The position numbers were made by a program, and so were the translations under genes. DNA of 64,000 nt, from NCBI GenBank assembly GCA_019636235.1, contig JAHBXW010000022.1:1-64000 (forward strand), given 5' to 3'. Positions within the stretch are counted from its first letter, which is position 1. Each line of letters starts with the position of its first letter. The notes under the pieces are model-generated. The model saw nothing but the letters and a program-made list of their open reading frames with translations, was not told the origin of the DNA and ran no database searches. This DNA comes from Planctomyces sp. Lineage in GTDB: Bacteria; Planctomycetota; Planctomycetia; Planctomycetales; Planctomycetaceae. Positions 43,905-53,679 of this stretch are shown here, piece by piece.

Positions 43905-45985
43905 GCAGCAGCCCTGATGGCGGACGACTCGCCGTCGGTCTGAGCGGCGCCGGACATCTTGCGGGATGCCGCGTGATACAGCCGCTGGTAGACCGAGCAG
44001 CTTTCCAGCAGTTCGCTGTGGCTGCCGGCGGCGAGGACGCGGCCTTCCTCCATCACCACGATGCGGGTGACGAAATCGAGCAGGCTGTCCGACATGGTGT
44101 GCGAGATGAGCAGGATCGTGCGTCCGGGCGCGAAGGCTTTGAGGGCCTCGTGGATCAGCGCCTCGCTGTCGGCGTCGGCGGCCGAGGTCGCCTCGTCGAG
44201 GATCAGCAGGCTGGGATCGCGGACGATGGCCCGGGCCAGCGCGATCCGCTGGCGCTGTCCGCCTGACAGCGAGCGCCCCTTCTCCCCGACGCGGGATTCG
44301 AAGCCCTGCGGCAGGGCGTGCACGATGGGCATGACGTGGGCCTTCTGAGCGGCTTCTTCCAGCTCCTGGCGCGTCGCCTCGGTGTTCCCGTAGCGGATGT
44401 TTTCCAGCACCGTGTCGTCGAACAGGACCGTGTCCTGCGTGACGACGCCGATCTGCCGGCGGAGTTCCGCCGTCGACACCTGCCGGAGCGCGACGCCGTC
44501 GACGTACACCTCGCCGCTGCAGGGATCGAAGAACCGCGGCAGAAGATGCACGAGCGTCGACTTCCCGCAGCCGTTATGGCCGACGATTGCCACGACTTCT
44601 CCAGCCTCGATCGTCAGGTTGAACTGATCCAGCACGGCGCCGCGCTGCTCCGAGGGGTTGCGGCTGAAGTACCTGAAGCAGACATCCTTGAATTCGATCC
44701 GCTTGGACAGTCGGGGCAGGGGCTGAGGATTCGCCGGCTCCTGGACGCGCGAAACGGCATCGATCAGGGCGAAGACTCGCTCCATGGCCGCGGACGATTT
44801 CTTGAGCTTGGAGAACGTCGTCGACATCTTCCGGCAGGGATCGAGCATCCCGGCCAAAAGCGCGTACAGGGTCCCCAGCGTCGCAAACTCCATCTTGTGG
44901 GCCGTCAGCCGGATGCCGAACAGGCTCGTCTCCTGCCGCAGCACCAGATACGCGCCCGGCAGCATGGCGACGCAGATGGCCAGCATGCCCAGCAGCTCCA
45001 TCGTCGGCTTGGCGACGGCATCGATCCGCACCAGCCGCATGGCTTTGTCGAAGTACCGGGAGTATTCGCTGTTGAAGCTGCGGCGATGAGCCCGCGCGGC
45101 GTCGAAGGCGATGACCACCTTCAGACCGTCGAACGTTTCCTCCAGCACCCGGTAAATCCGGGACATGCTTTCCATCATCCGCTTGCTGGCCCGTTTCAGC
45201 AGCTTGCCGAACCGGTGGAACGCCAGGCCCAACAGCGGAATGAACAGCAGCGTCAACACGGTCAGCCGCCAGTTCAGCCAGAGCGCGAGAAACATGCACA
45301 CCAGGCACTTCAGCGGCTCGCGAACCAGCTTGCCCCCCAGCAGGTTGATGCCGTTGGCGAGCTGTTCCGTGTCGTAGGTGAAGCGGGACATCAGCCCGCC
45401 CGTGCCTTCCGCCGACAGCGTCTGGTAGTCGAGCGTCAGGATCTTTCGCAGCAGCTTTTTGCGGACGCTCATCAGCGCACGCTCGGCCACGCTGCCCACC
45501 AGCACGTCCTGCAGATAAATGAACACGCCTTTGAGCGCCGTCGCCGCCAGCAGCAGGCCGATCACCGCCGCAAAACATTGAAAGCCGTCCTGGGGAGTCC
45601 AGGGGAGAACCACGCGTTCGACCCAGGACATCCAGAACTGCGATCGCGTGGCCTCGTGCAGCTTGCCCTGGTTGTGCAGCCGTCGCTCGGACAGTTCGAG
45701 GAACGCCGGATCCGTCTCCGGAACCCGTTGAGCGACAAGTTCCTCAATCTGGCGATCGACGTCCTTGAGATTGGCCGTCCGCTGCTCGATCTCCTCGTCC
45801 GCGGTCTGCAGGCGCTCCGCCACGTACTGCGTGGGAGTCCGGTTGCCAAGCAGCATCAGCACGGGGTACGCGGCCGCGAGGTCCAACCCCCACAGCGCCG
45901 CGACCAGCATCCCGAAGATCACCGACCAGCCCAGCTTCTTGCGCTGCGGCCAGATGTACGGAAACAGTCTGCGGAAGATATCCAC
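43901..45985 (-). CDS. ABC exporter with fused permease and ATPase, MsbA-like
   Basis: A 694-aa protein. The N-terminal permease has six expected helices but includes an unusual hydrophilic insertion with a coiled coil (about residues 55-115, 'QTADEEIEQRTANLKDVDRQ') in the first extracytoplasmic loop. The ATPase domain is complete: Walker A GHNGCGKST, signature LSGGQRQR, Walker B LLILDEATSAAD with catalytic Glu, and H-loop ISHT. It likely flips a lipid-linked substrate across the inner membrane. It is coupled to the ELM1 gene. Confidence 0.9.
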   Translation of the reverse strand: MDIFRRLFPYIWPQRKKLGWSVIFGMLVAALWGLDLAAAYPVLMLLGNRTPTQYVAERLQTADEEIEQRTANLKDVDRQIEELVAQRVPETDPAFLELSERRLHNQGKLHEATRSQFWMSWVERVVLPWTPQDGFQCFAAVIGLLLAATALKGVFIYLQDVLVGSVAERALMSVRKKLLRKILTLDYQTLSAEGTGGLMSRFTYDTEQLANGINLLGGKLVREPLKCLVCMFLALWLNWRLTVLTLLFIPLLGLAFHRFGKLLKRASKRMMESMSRIYRVLEETFDGLKVVIAFDAARAHRRSFNSEYSRYFDKAMRLVRIDAVAKPTMELLGMLAICVAMLPGAYLVLRQETSLFGIRLTAHKMEFATLGTLYALLAGMLDPCRKMSTTFSKLKKSSAAMERVFALIDAVSRVQEPANPQPLPRLSKRIEFKDVCFRYFSRNPSEQRGAVLDQFNLTIEAGEVVAIVGHNGCGKSTLVHLLPRFFDPCSGEVYVDGVALRQVSTAELRRQIGVVTQDTVLFDDTVLENIRYGNTEATRQELEEAAQKAHVMPIVHALPQGFESRVGEKGRSLSGGQRQRIALARAIVRDPSLLILDEATSAADADSEALIHEALKAFAPGRTILLISHTMSDSLLDFVTRIVVMEEGRVLAAGSHSELLESCSVYQRLYHAASRKMSGAAQTDGESSAIRAAA

Positions 45986-46152
45986 GGTTCCTTCCGATCG
46001 TCACTTCGGCCGCGTCCCGCGACCAGCGTCCGCCGCGAGGCCCAGTGGCCCGTCCGGCGGATTTTGCGGGTCGGATTAGACTCGGATGCCCGGACCGGGT
46101 CCAGCCGAAATTCGGCGCTCCGCAGGCCCGCGAAAACCGCCCGCCCGCCGAT

Positions 46153-47622
46153 TCAGCGACGGATCACGACCTGGGATCCGACCGTCAGAAACTCGTACAG
46201 CTCGGCAATGTCCTCGGCCTGAAGGCGAATGCAGCCCTTGGAGGCCGCCCTGCCGATCGACCCGGGATCAATCGTCCCGTGGATGCCATAGCCATCGCCG
46301 ATGCCGATCCAGTGCTCGCCCAGCGGATTCTGGGGATCGTCATGTTCGATCACGCCATCGGGACCGTAGTACGTCGGATCGACGAGCTTTTCCTCGACGA
46401 GAAACGTCCCGATCGGCGACGACTCATCCCGCCCCACGCCGATCTCGTACCGCTTCACGAAGTAGCCATGCGCGTGAACCGTCAGCTCGAAATCGCTGAG
46501 ATCGACGACCGCGGAGAATGGTCCCTTGATGACCTTCAGCTTCTGCCCCGGACGGATCCGCTTCGGATCGGTCCGATTGACCGTCGCCAGATACTCCCAC
46601 GATACGCGGTAGTTCTTCGCCACGGTCTGCAGCACGTCCCCCGCCTGCACGACGTAGGGATCCATGTAATGCGGTTGCGGCTGCAGATAGATGCGCCGCG
46701 CCAGCCGTTCCATGCGGTCCTGGAATTTCTCCCGCTCCTGCGGATACTTCCAGTACCACTGCGACAGCATGCGGTGCGCGGCGATGTCGTCTCCGTCATC
46801 CAGAAGCTGTTCGATGGTCGCGAGATTGACGGGCGTGGTGTTCGTCCCGGGGTTGTCGAACGCGGGAGGCGCGCCGGCGGTCGCCTCGGCGCTCGCGGGA
46901 GCGACCTGCGCGTCCCGGCGATCGGTCGCCGGCTGGGAGTTGCTTGTTCGAACGATGTCCGACGAACGGCGATCCAGCCGCGGCGACTCGTTCGCGGCGA
47001 GCGACTCGGAGTTCGCCGCGAAAGGGCGGGCGTCGGCCGTCGCCTTGGGGGTTCGGCGGTAGGGCGAGACGTGCGCGGGTTCGCCGTCCCCCAGGTCGCC
47101 GCTGTCGTCCAGGGCGAGTCCTGTCGATTCCGCCGCGGGAGCGAAGCCAGCGGGGGCGCTGTCCAGGCCGGCGCCGTTGTCCGGCATTGCGACAAACTCG
47201 GGATTGGCCGGACCGAAGGGGCTGACGGCGGCCCGTCGCGCCGACGCCGGTTCAACGACGGGAGTCGCTTCCGCGGTTCGCGTCAGGGGCTGGTCAATGG
47301 GGGCGACGGCCGCTACCCGTTCGATGGAATGGATCGGCTCGACAGTCGCGCTCGAGCCGGCGGTCGCATTGGGCGACGGCTTCGCGCCGGGACGGTTGGA
47401 ATCCGTGACGGCGATCAGGTTCAGTTCGTCCTCGGTCAACAGGTCGAGGTCGTCGGCGTCTTCCGGAGCGGACTCCGCGACGGTCGGCGGCTCCGCCTTG
47501 TGGCGATTGCCCAGCAGGTCGAGCTTCCACGCCGTCGCCATCGCCACGGCGGACAGCACCAGGAACCAGAACCGGAACGACTGGAGAGGGTGGCGGTGAT
47601 GCCTGCGTCGCATGGCGTTCAT
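46153..47622 (-). CDS. LysM and L,D-transpeptidase (YkuD) domain protein
   Basis: A 489-aa protein from ATG 47622 (ATG 47658 and 47613 are alternatives). An N-terminal anchor (residues about 16-36) is followed by a long disordered Ala/Pro/Ser-rich part (about 40-260). A LysM domain follows ('YVVQAGDVLQTVAKNYRVS', 'RIRPGQKLKVIKG'), then the YkuD catalytic domain with 'YGIHGTIDPGSIGRAASKGCIRL', whose Cys is the nucleophile. It cross-links peptidoglycan or attaches proteins to it in the periplasm. Confidence 0.92.
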   Translation of the reverse strand: MNAMRRRHHRHPLQSFRFWFLVLSAVAMATAWKLDLLGNRHKAEPPTVAESAPEDADDLDLLTEDELNLIAVTDSNRPGAKPSPNATAGSSATVEPIHSIERVAAVAPIDQPLTRTAEATPVVEPASARRAAVSPFGPANPEFVAMPDNGAGLDSAPAGFAPAAESTGLALDDSGDLGDGEPAHVSPYRRTPKATADARPFAANSESLAANESPRLDRRSSDIVRTSNSQPATDRRDAQVAPASAEATAGAPPAFDNPGTNTTPVNLATIEQLLDDGDDIAAHRMLSQWYWKYPQEREKFQDRMERLARRIYLQPQPHYMDPYVVQAGDVLQTVAKNYRVSWEYLATVNRTDPKRIRPGQKLKVIKGPFSAVVDLSDFELTVHAHGYFVKRYEIGVGRDESSPIGTFLVEEKLVDPTYYGPDGVIEHDDPQNPLGEHWIGIGDGYGIHGTIDPGSIGRAASKGCIRLQAEDIAELYEFLTVGSQVVIRR

Positions 47623-47717
47623 CCCTGAACGGGCGGCGGACCGATCGGCCGGCCGCATGACTCTGGTCCTTGGTCCCGCCGCGAGCGTGCCTCGCCCGCA
47701 TCGACGGATGGCTGCGT

Positions 47718-47975
47718 TTACAGGCCGTTCTGATTCAACGGTGGAGCATCGAGCGACGCCGTTGTGGTCGCGACCGACCCAGTCCGTTTCGGCGGCTGGG
47801 CGGCCGGCTCGTTCGGAATGCTGAAGTACGCATCTCCCCGGTCCATCGGCGGATGGCGATTCAACTTCCAGAGCTGCGTGGGCGAGAACACCTCGCAGCC
47901 TGTCAAAAGCAACAAGCCGATCCCGGCAATCGAGACGAATGGACGACGAGGCTCCGACCGCGATACTGATGCCAT
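47718..47975 (-). CDS. small lipoprotein of unknown function
   Basis: An 85-aa protein. The signal region (RRPFVSIAGIGLLLLTGC) ends in a good lipobox L-L-T-G-C at about residue 27. The short mature part is polar, with 'WKLNRHPPMDRGDAYFSIP' and a Pro/Thr-rich tail. No family is recognised. It lies about 95 bp upstream of the L,D-transpeptidase gene on the same strand, so an envelope role is inferred. Confidence 0.7.
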   Translation of the reverse strand: MASVSRSEPRRPFVSIAGIGLLLLTGCEVFSPTQLWKLNRHPPMDRGDAYFSIPNEPAAQPPKRTGSVATTTASLDAPPLNQNGL

Positions 47976-48200
47976 GACGGAACGACCTCCAATGACGCCC
48001 GGGCGCGAATGCGCGGCAGACTGCGTCGATTCTTCACACTGGGGGGCGGAACTGTATGAGCGTCCGCATTTTTCACCAACAGCAGTTTGCCGCGCGGCCG
48101 AATCGGCCCCCGCAGCGCGGCGGACATCGTCCGCCCCCCGCCGTCAGTCGGTCGCAAGCCCGCCAACAGCGGCTGCATGCGTCCTCGTGCGCCACCGGGT

Positions 48201-50129
48201 TCAGGGTGCGGGAACGATCGCCGCTGCCGGTCGCGCCTGCGGGGCGCCGTTCCCCGTCGACTCGTCAGCCGACGCGGGCAGGCCTTCCGCAAGCTCCTGC
48301 AGCTTCTGGAGTTGGCGATACCAGCCGCTGGCTTCCATCAGCTCCGCATGCGTTCCCAGCGCCGCGATCCGCCCTTTCGACAGGACCAGAATCCGGTCGG
48401 CCCGCCGCAGGGTGCTCAGCCGATTCGACACCAGCAGCGTCGTGCGTCCGCGCGCGGCCCCGTCCAGCGCCGCGGCGATCTCGTGCTCCGTCTCCGAGTC
48501 CACCGCCGCCGTCGCATCGTCCAAAAGCAGAATCGGCGGATCCCGCAGCACGGCCCGGGCGATCGCCAGCCGCTGCCGCTGCCCGCCGCTGAGCGTATTG
48601 CCGTATTCGCCAATGACAGTCTCGTACCGTTCGGGGAGTTCCGCGATGAACTCTTCGGCGGCGGCGATCCGCGCCGCACGGGCGATGCGCTCCGCCGGCG
48701 CTCCCGGTTCCCCGAACGCGATGTTCGCCGCCACTGTGTGGCTGAACACGAACGTCTCCTGGAACACCAGCCCCATATTGCGGCGGAGGTCATCCAGGTC
48801 GAGGTCCCGGACGTCGAGGCCGTCGATCTTCACCACGCCCGATTCGACGTCATAGAACCGCATCAGCAGGGCCAGCAGAGTCGACTTGCCCGCCCCGGTC
48901 GGCCCGGTGATGCCCAGGCATTCTCCCGGCGCCACATGGAACGAGACATCCCTGAGCGCGGGGGGACCGCTGGCATAGGCGAACGTCACCCGGTCGAACT
49001 CGATCTCCCCCCGGGCCCGGGGCAGGGACGCGGCGCCTTCGCGGCTTTCGATCGCCAGCGGCGCGTCCACGACTTCGAACACCCGCTGCGCCCCGACCAG
49101 ACTGCTCTGGATCGTGTTCGCGATGTTCGTGATCTGACCCACCTGGTTCGCGAATTCCTGCAACAGGTTGGCGAACACGAACAGGCCGGAGCCCAGCGCC
49201 AGCCGGCCCTCGATCACCAGCCAGCCGCCGTATCCAATGAGCACCAGCAGGTTCAATTGCGTCAGCCCTCCCATCAGCGGCTGAAACGTGCTGACTCGGC
49301 GGAAAATCTCCTGCTTCTGCGTGCGGATGTTTGCGCTGGCGCGGCGGAAGCCCTCGATGGCCTCGGCTTCGCGCCCGAAGCCCTTGACGACCTGCGCGCC
49401 CTGGACATTCTCCACCAGCGTGCGGACCAGCTCATCGGACAGCTCGCTCGACCGCCGGTACATCGGCTGCACGCGCCGTGAGAATCGCACGGCGCACCAC
49501 CACAGAATGGGCGTCGACAACAGGCATACCAGCGTCAGCCCGGCGTGCACCCGCAGCATGTAGAACAGATACACCGACAGCGTCAGCGAAACGGTCAGCA
49601 CCTTGACCATCACGCCGTCGATGAACGACCGCACGGCGTTCACATCCCCGGCCGCGCGATTGATGATCGAACTCGACTGCCCGGCGTCGTAAAAGGAGAA
49701 GCTCAGCCGCTGGAGCTTGTCGAACACGTCCGCGCGGAGCCGGATGAGGATTCGCTGCGACAGATCGGCGGCCGCGAGCGCCGCGGAGAACCGGACCAGG
49801 GCGTTGAGGAGGGCGAAGCCCAGTACGGCCCCGGCGATCAGGGAGATCACGCCCATGGGCGGCCAGTCCGACGGCGGGGCCCAACCCAACGGCCAGCGTG
49901 GCGGAGGACTGGACGGATCGATCCGCGAGCGCAGGAAGTCGATTCCCAGGCCGGTCAGACCGAGGCCGGCCAGTCCGAGGCCGACCAGCCCCAGCTGCAG
50001 GACGACGACGCGCAGGGCCGGAATTCGATACTCGAAGCCCAACTTCAGCAGCCGGCGGATCAGCGGCCAGTTGGCGGCCGGGGAGCGGGCCGGCCCTGGA
50101 GAAGCAGCGTCGTGGGAAGCCTGCGCCAT
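48201..50129 (-). CDS. ABC half-exporter with degenerate ATP site
   Basis: A 642-aa protein: permease (about residues 20-350) and ATPase fused, in the multidrug/lipid exporter group. Walker A is GPTGAGKST and the signature is LSGGQRQR. The catalytic Walker B Glu is replaced by Asp (LLLDDATAAVD, Asp538), and the switch His is Asn569 (VSNRLST). Such pairs of changes occur in one half of heterodimeric exporters such as TM287/288. A partner with a canonical site is expected but is not adjacent; the MsbA-like gene at 43.9 kb is canonical but separated. The end is Ala/Pro-rich. Confidence 0.88.
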   Translation of the reverse strand: MAQASHDAASPGPARSPAANWPLIRRLLKLGFEYRIPALRVVVLQLGLVGLGLAGLGLTGLGIDFLRSRIDPSSPPPRWPLGWAPPSDWPPMGVISLIAGAVLGFALLNALVRFSAALAAADLSQRILIRLRADVFDKLQRLSFSFYDAGQSSSIINRAAGDVNAVRSFIDGVMVKVLTVSLTLSVYLFYMLRVHAGLTLVCLLSTPILWWCAVRFSRRVQPMYRRSSELSDELVRTLVENVQGAQVVKGFGREAEAIEGFRRASANIRTQKQEIFRRVSTFQPLMGGLTQLNLLVLIGYGGWLVIEGRLALGSGLFVFANLLQEFANQVGQITNIANTIQSSLVGAQRVFEVVDAPLAIESREGAASLPRARGEIEFDRVTFAYASGPPALRDVSFHVAPGECLGITGPTGAGKSTLLALLMRFYDVESGVVKIDGLDVRDLDLDDLRRNMGLVFQETFVFSHTVAANIAFGEPGAPAERIARAARIAAAEEFIAELPERYETVIGEYGNTLSGGQRQRLAIARAVLRDPPILLLDDATAAVDSETEHEIAAALDGAARGRTTLLVSNRLSTLRRADRILVLSKGRIAALGTHAELMEASGWYRQLQKLQELAEGLPASADESTGNGAPQARPAAAIVPAP

Positions 50130-50537
50130 GGAGCGGAAAAGGGGGAAACCGGGATCGACTGCCGCGCCCGGAGCGACGAACCCGCTGGCGTGCGGCGCAT
50201 TCTATGCCGCACGGCCCGCTGGACAACAGGCGGGTGTGGTTGCTGTCCGTCTCGACCAGATCGACCCGGGAAATTTCATCGCGCGCTGATTCCGTTTGAC
50301 TTCACCGTCAGCGGGGCCGAAAATTTTTACGGAGGCTCGGCCGAGGAACGGCCCCGCGTGGGTGGTTCCAAAGGCATTGCCTCTTTTTTCATGCGCCGTG
50401 CTGATTCACGCTCTCCCGGGCGCATAGGGGCTTTGGACGTAGACGCCACGAAAGATGGCGTTGGAACAATCCATGATGCCCGGAACCGGCCAGTGCTCGT
50501 TCGTGTAGAATAGGCTTGCTCGACCTGTCATTGTTCG
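50130..50537. other. intergenic region with inverted repeats and lower GC
   Basis: About 400 bp. A 7-bp inverted repeat (50313-50319 with 50349-50355) encloses a 10-bp palindrome (CTCGGCCGAG). The part beyond 50370 has lower GC, like the adjacent nuclease-like gene. No gene is evident; it must include the ABC exporter promoter. Confidence 0.4.
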
Positions 50538-51131
50538 TCACGAAAAGAGATGCTGCACCCTGAGCCACCATTCTTGGATGCGCTGCGCCTCGATTGACCA
50601 GATATGGGCATCTACAAAGTAGTCTTCCCAGTACGGATTCGCAGTCGATTGCGAACTGACATTCCAGAGTTCTGCTAGTTCAGCCAGTTGCGAAAACTCC
50701 CTCAGGTCATCAGCAATGTCATGTTTCTCTGTATAGGACGACACCACAATAATTCCGAGCAAATCTGCATCGAAAAAGGGCATTGTGGCCAGCTTTTCAA
50801 GGTCTCGGGCCGTCGAGTGAGTTTCTGTCCACGTGCCAGCCGCCTTGAGTGGACAAAATAGACGCTGAATATGTCGTGGGCCGCGTCGCCAATATGCGGG
50901 ATACAGCAGCTTGACTTCAAAATAGGCCGTTTGGCCCTGATGTTCGACTCTTAAGTCGCATTTCTTATTTCCGCCAGTCGGATAGCGAACCTCTCGGCAC
51001 GTTGAAAGGCCGTCTGCGCGGAGTTGCTCGCAAAGTCGGTCAGAAAAGTAGCGTTCACCGTCTCTAGTACGGTTGAAGAAGTCGTCGGATCGCGTGAGGC
51101 GCTCAATTTTGCCGAGGATCGCGTCGTGCAT
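50538..51131 (-). CDS. PD-(D/E)XK nuclease-like protein of unusual composition
   Basis: A 197-aa protein from ATG 51131; the longer frame upstream is Arg-rich and not coding. The region 'CDLRVEHQGQTAYFEVKLL' gives Asp59 and Glu72-x-Lys74, the D-x12-E-V-K pattern of PD-(D/E)XK nucleases, with strands on both sides. Two counted 60-base rows of the gene are 50% and 45% GC, against about 70% for neighbours, which suggests recent transfer. No methylase, integrase or toxin partner is adjacent. It could be a solitary restriction-like or defence nuclease; function is inferred. Confidence 0.75.
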   Translation of the reverse strand: MHDAILGKIERLTRSDDFFNRTRDGERYFSDRLCEQLRADGLSTCREVRYPTGGNKKCDLRVEHQGQTAYFEVKLLYPAYWRRGPRHIQRLFCPLKAAGTWTETHSTARDLEKLATMPFFDADLLGIIVVSSYTEKHDIADDLREFSQLAELAELWNVSSQSTANPYWEDYFVDAHIWSIEAQRIQEWWLRVQHLFS

Positions 51132-51201
51132 GAGGAATCGGCCATTGGGGTTTCTGCAATAGGTCAGATTTGAAAGTCTTAGTTGTGTTGCGGCCGTCCC
51201 A

Positions 51202-52635
51202 TCACTTCGCCGGCTTCCGCTTCGGCCGGTACACGTGCGTCGCCTGCGCGAACGCCGCCTCCGCCGACTCCATGATCGTTTCCGAAAGCGTCGGATGCGC
51301 GTGGATGCTCTCCGCCAGATCCCGCGCCACCGCCGCCGTCTCCACCGCCAGAACCCCCTCGGCAATCAGCTCCCCCGCACCCGGACCGACAATCCCCACG
51401 CCCAACACCCGGTCCGTCTTCGGCTCGAACAGCAGCTTCGTGAGGCCTTCCGTACGGCCCAGCGTCTGAGCGCGCCCCGAGGCCGCCCACGGAAACCGCA
51501 CCACATTCACCTCGAGCTTCTGCTCTTTCGCCTGCGTCTCCGTCAGCCCGCACCAGGCAATCTCCGGATCGGTGAACACGACCGCGGGAATCGCCACGTT
51601 GTCGAACATCGCCGGCTCGCCCAACAGCGTCTCGATCGCCACCTTGGCCTCCCGCGTCGCCTTGTGCGCCAGCATCGGCTCTCCGGCGACGTCTCCGATC
51701 GCCAGAATGTGCGGATCGGCCGTCCGCATGTTGCGGTCGACTTCGATGAATCCGCGATCCGTCACTCGGGCTTTCGTCTTTTCAAGCCCGATGCCCTTGC
51801 CGTTCGGAGTGCGGCCGACCGACACCAGCACGCGGTCGAATGTCTGCGGCGATTCGACTCCCTCTCCCTGCAGGTCGGCGACGATCCCCTCGGGAGTTGC
51901 CTTCAGACTGGCCACCTTCGTGTTCACATGGATGGCCGCGAACTGCGCCGCCAGCCGCTTCTGCAGCGGATTGACGAGATCGCGATCCGCTCCCGTCAGG
52001 ATCTGCGGCAGCATCTCGACGACCGTCACCTGCGAGCCCAGCGCCGAATACACCGAACCCATCTCCAGGCCGATATAGCCGCCGCCGATCACCAGCAGCC
52101 GACCGGGAATGTCGGGCAGCTCCAGCGCCCCGGTCGAGTCCATGACCCGCGGATCGCCGATGTTGAAGATCGGCGGCATCGCCGGCCGCGAGCCGACCGC
52201 CACAATCGCGTAGTCGAACTCGACCGTCTCCCGCTTGCCGTCGGCGTGCTCGAGCTCGACGGACGTCGAACTCGCGAACGTGCCCCGGGCCTGAACCAGC
52301 TTGACGCCCCGCGCGCGGCACAGCTCCCTGATGCCGCCCGTCAGCTTGCCGACCACTCCCGACTTGAAGGATCGCAGCTGGTCGAGATTGATCTCCGGCT
52401 CGGAATACTTCAGCCCCCACTCGGCGGCCTCCCGCGCCTCGTGAATCAGCTTGGCCACATGCAGCAGCGCCTTCGAGGGAATGCAGCCCCGGTTCAGGCA
52501 GACGCCCCCCGGCTGCGGGTCCTGGTCGACGAGCGTCACGTCCAGGCCGTGGTCCGCGGCCTCGAACGCGGCCGGATATCCGCCGGGTCCGCCGCCCAGC
52601 ACGAGGAGCTTCTTCTTCGAGGGGGAGTCAGCCAT
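51202..52635 (-). CDS. lpdA: dihydrolipoyl dehydrogenase
   Basis: A 477-aa flavoprotein from ATG 52635 (MADSPSKKK). FAD site [13 protein letters not shown], redox disulfide [13 protein letters not shown] (Cys46/Cys51), NAD site [14 protein letters not shown], a second FAD motif '[18 protein letters not shown]', and the dimer-interface catalytic 'HAHPTLSE' are all present. It reoxidises lipoamide in 2-oxoacid dehydrogenase or glycine cleavage complexes in the cytosol. No E1/E2 genes are adjacent. It is divergent from the zinc-ribbon gene. Confidence 0.95.
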   Translation of the reverse strand: MADSPSKKKLLVLGGGPGGYPAAFEAADHGLDVTLVDQDPQPGGVCLNRGCIPSKALLHVAKLIHEAREAAEWGLKYSEPEINLDQLRSFKSGVVGKLTGGIRELCRARGVKLVQARGTFASSTSVELEHADGKRETVEFDYAIVAVGSRPAMPPIFNIGDPRVMDSTGALELPDIPGRLLVIGGGYIGLEMGSVYSALGSQVTVVEMLPQILTGADRDLVNPLQKRLAAQFAAIHVNTKVASLKATPEGIVADLQGEGVESPQTFDRVLVSVGRTPNGKGIGLEKTKARVTDRGFIEVDRNMRTADPHILAIGDVAGEPMLAHKATREAKVAIETLLGEPAMFDNVAIPAVVFTDPEIAWCGLTETQAKEQKLEVNVVRFPWAASGRAQTLGRTEGLTKLLFEPKTDRVLGVGIVGPGAGELIAEGVLAVETAAVARDLAESIHAHPTLSETIMESAEAAFAQATHVYRPKRKPAK

Positions 52636-52839
52636 ATCGGATGGGCGTCGATCAGGGTCGGTGAGTGTGCGGGAAGGCCCGGAAGTCGCGGAGAATAGGG
52701 GATCGGGCGACGTCCCTCCAACGCTCGGGCATCGGCGGCGCCGCGACAGTGCATTATACTCGGGGAGGAGATCGGGACTGACCGATCCGGGGACGACGGT
52801 TGGAGCGTTGCCGTCGACGACAGATCCGCAGGAGTCGAC

Positions 52840-53415
52840 ATGCGCGGTCCGGGGTTGAGGTCGAGGAATGTCGTGCATCGCCTGTGGCGCTGCCCCGCCT
52901 GCGGGTACGAGCGGCGAGTGGGGCAGCAGGCGACTTCAGTGGAGTGCGCGTGCCACGATCCGCCGCGGATGATGAAGCTGATCGAGGGGCAGCGCGTCGT
53001 GCGACCGGAGCCGCGACCTGTGGCGCGGTTCATCGACGAAGCGGACCTGCCGCCGGACGATTCCCCGCCGCGACCGGCGCCGCCAGTTCCGCCCCTCCCG
53101 GTTCAACCCGTCGAGCCAGTTCAGGCCGTCGAGGCGGCGCCGCCGGAGCCCGCTGAATCTCGCGCGCCAACGGCCGTCTCTCCGCCGCCGCAGATCACGT
53201 CTCCCGCCAGCGAGCCGCTGGAGCCCGGCCAGGGCGCGGAGACGCGCGGCAAGCGTCGCCGGAACCGTCGCGGAAAGAAGGTTCTGGATGAAACCGGAAG
53301 CGCGGCCCCGTCGACGGCCGCGGACGCCACGTCGGAGGCGGCAATCGAGCCCGTGGTGGAACCGCCGTCAAAGCCGTTCACGGACAGTTTCGGCGTGGGT
53401 ATCGACGAGGTGTGA
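52840..53415 (+). CDS. zinc-ribbon protein with Pro-rich and basic tail
   Basis: A 191-aa protein. The N-terminal 45 residues hold a small ribbon: W-R-C-P-A-C-G-Y then E-C-A-C-H. A Pro/Glu-rich disordered stretch (about 60-130) leads to a strongly basic patch ([12 protein letters not shown], about 137-148) and an acidic tail. No known family. The basic patch could bind nucleic acid (inference). It is divergent from lpdA and has no close downstream partner. Confidence 0.65.
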   Translation: MRGPGLRSRNVVHRLWRCPACGYERRVGQQATSVECACHDPPRMMKLIEGQRVVRPEPRPVARFIDEADLPPDDSPPRPAPPVPPLPVQPVEPVQAVEAAPPEPAESRAPTAVSPPPQITSPASEPLEPGQGAETRGKRRRNRRGKKVLDETGSAAPSTAADATSEAAIEPVVEPPSKPFTDSFGVGIDEV

Positions 53416-53679
53416 CGCCCGGACAGCCTGGAGGCGAACCACGCCGTCTTTCCGAAAGCCGCCGCGGTCCGCGCGATGACGGCAAAAGGGTTCAAGGCGT
53501 CCCGCCGGGTGGTCCGATGAAGTCAGTCCTTCCCGGGGGGACGGCAGGAGCGGCTTGCGCCTCCGGTTCGCTTTCGTTTCCCGCGCCGGCCGTTTAGCCT
53601 GTTTTCAGGACCGCCGGCCGACAAGCCCGCGTGGCGCCGCGTTTCACGTCTCTGTCCGTCGAGCTAAGGATCATTCCGC

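Noticed and set aside
43901-50129. The two ABC genes as one heterodimeric exporter
   Set aside because: They are separated by two unrelated genes, and the first has a fully canonical site and an MsbA-like layout. The pairing is possible but not supported by the sequence alone.
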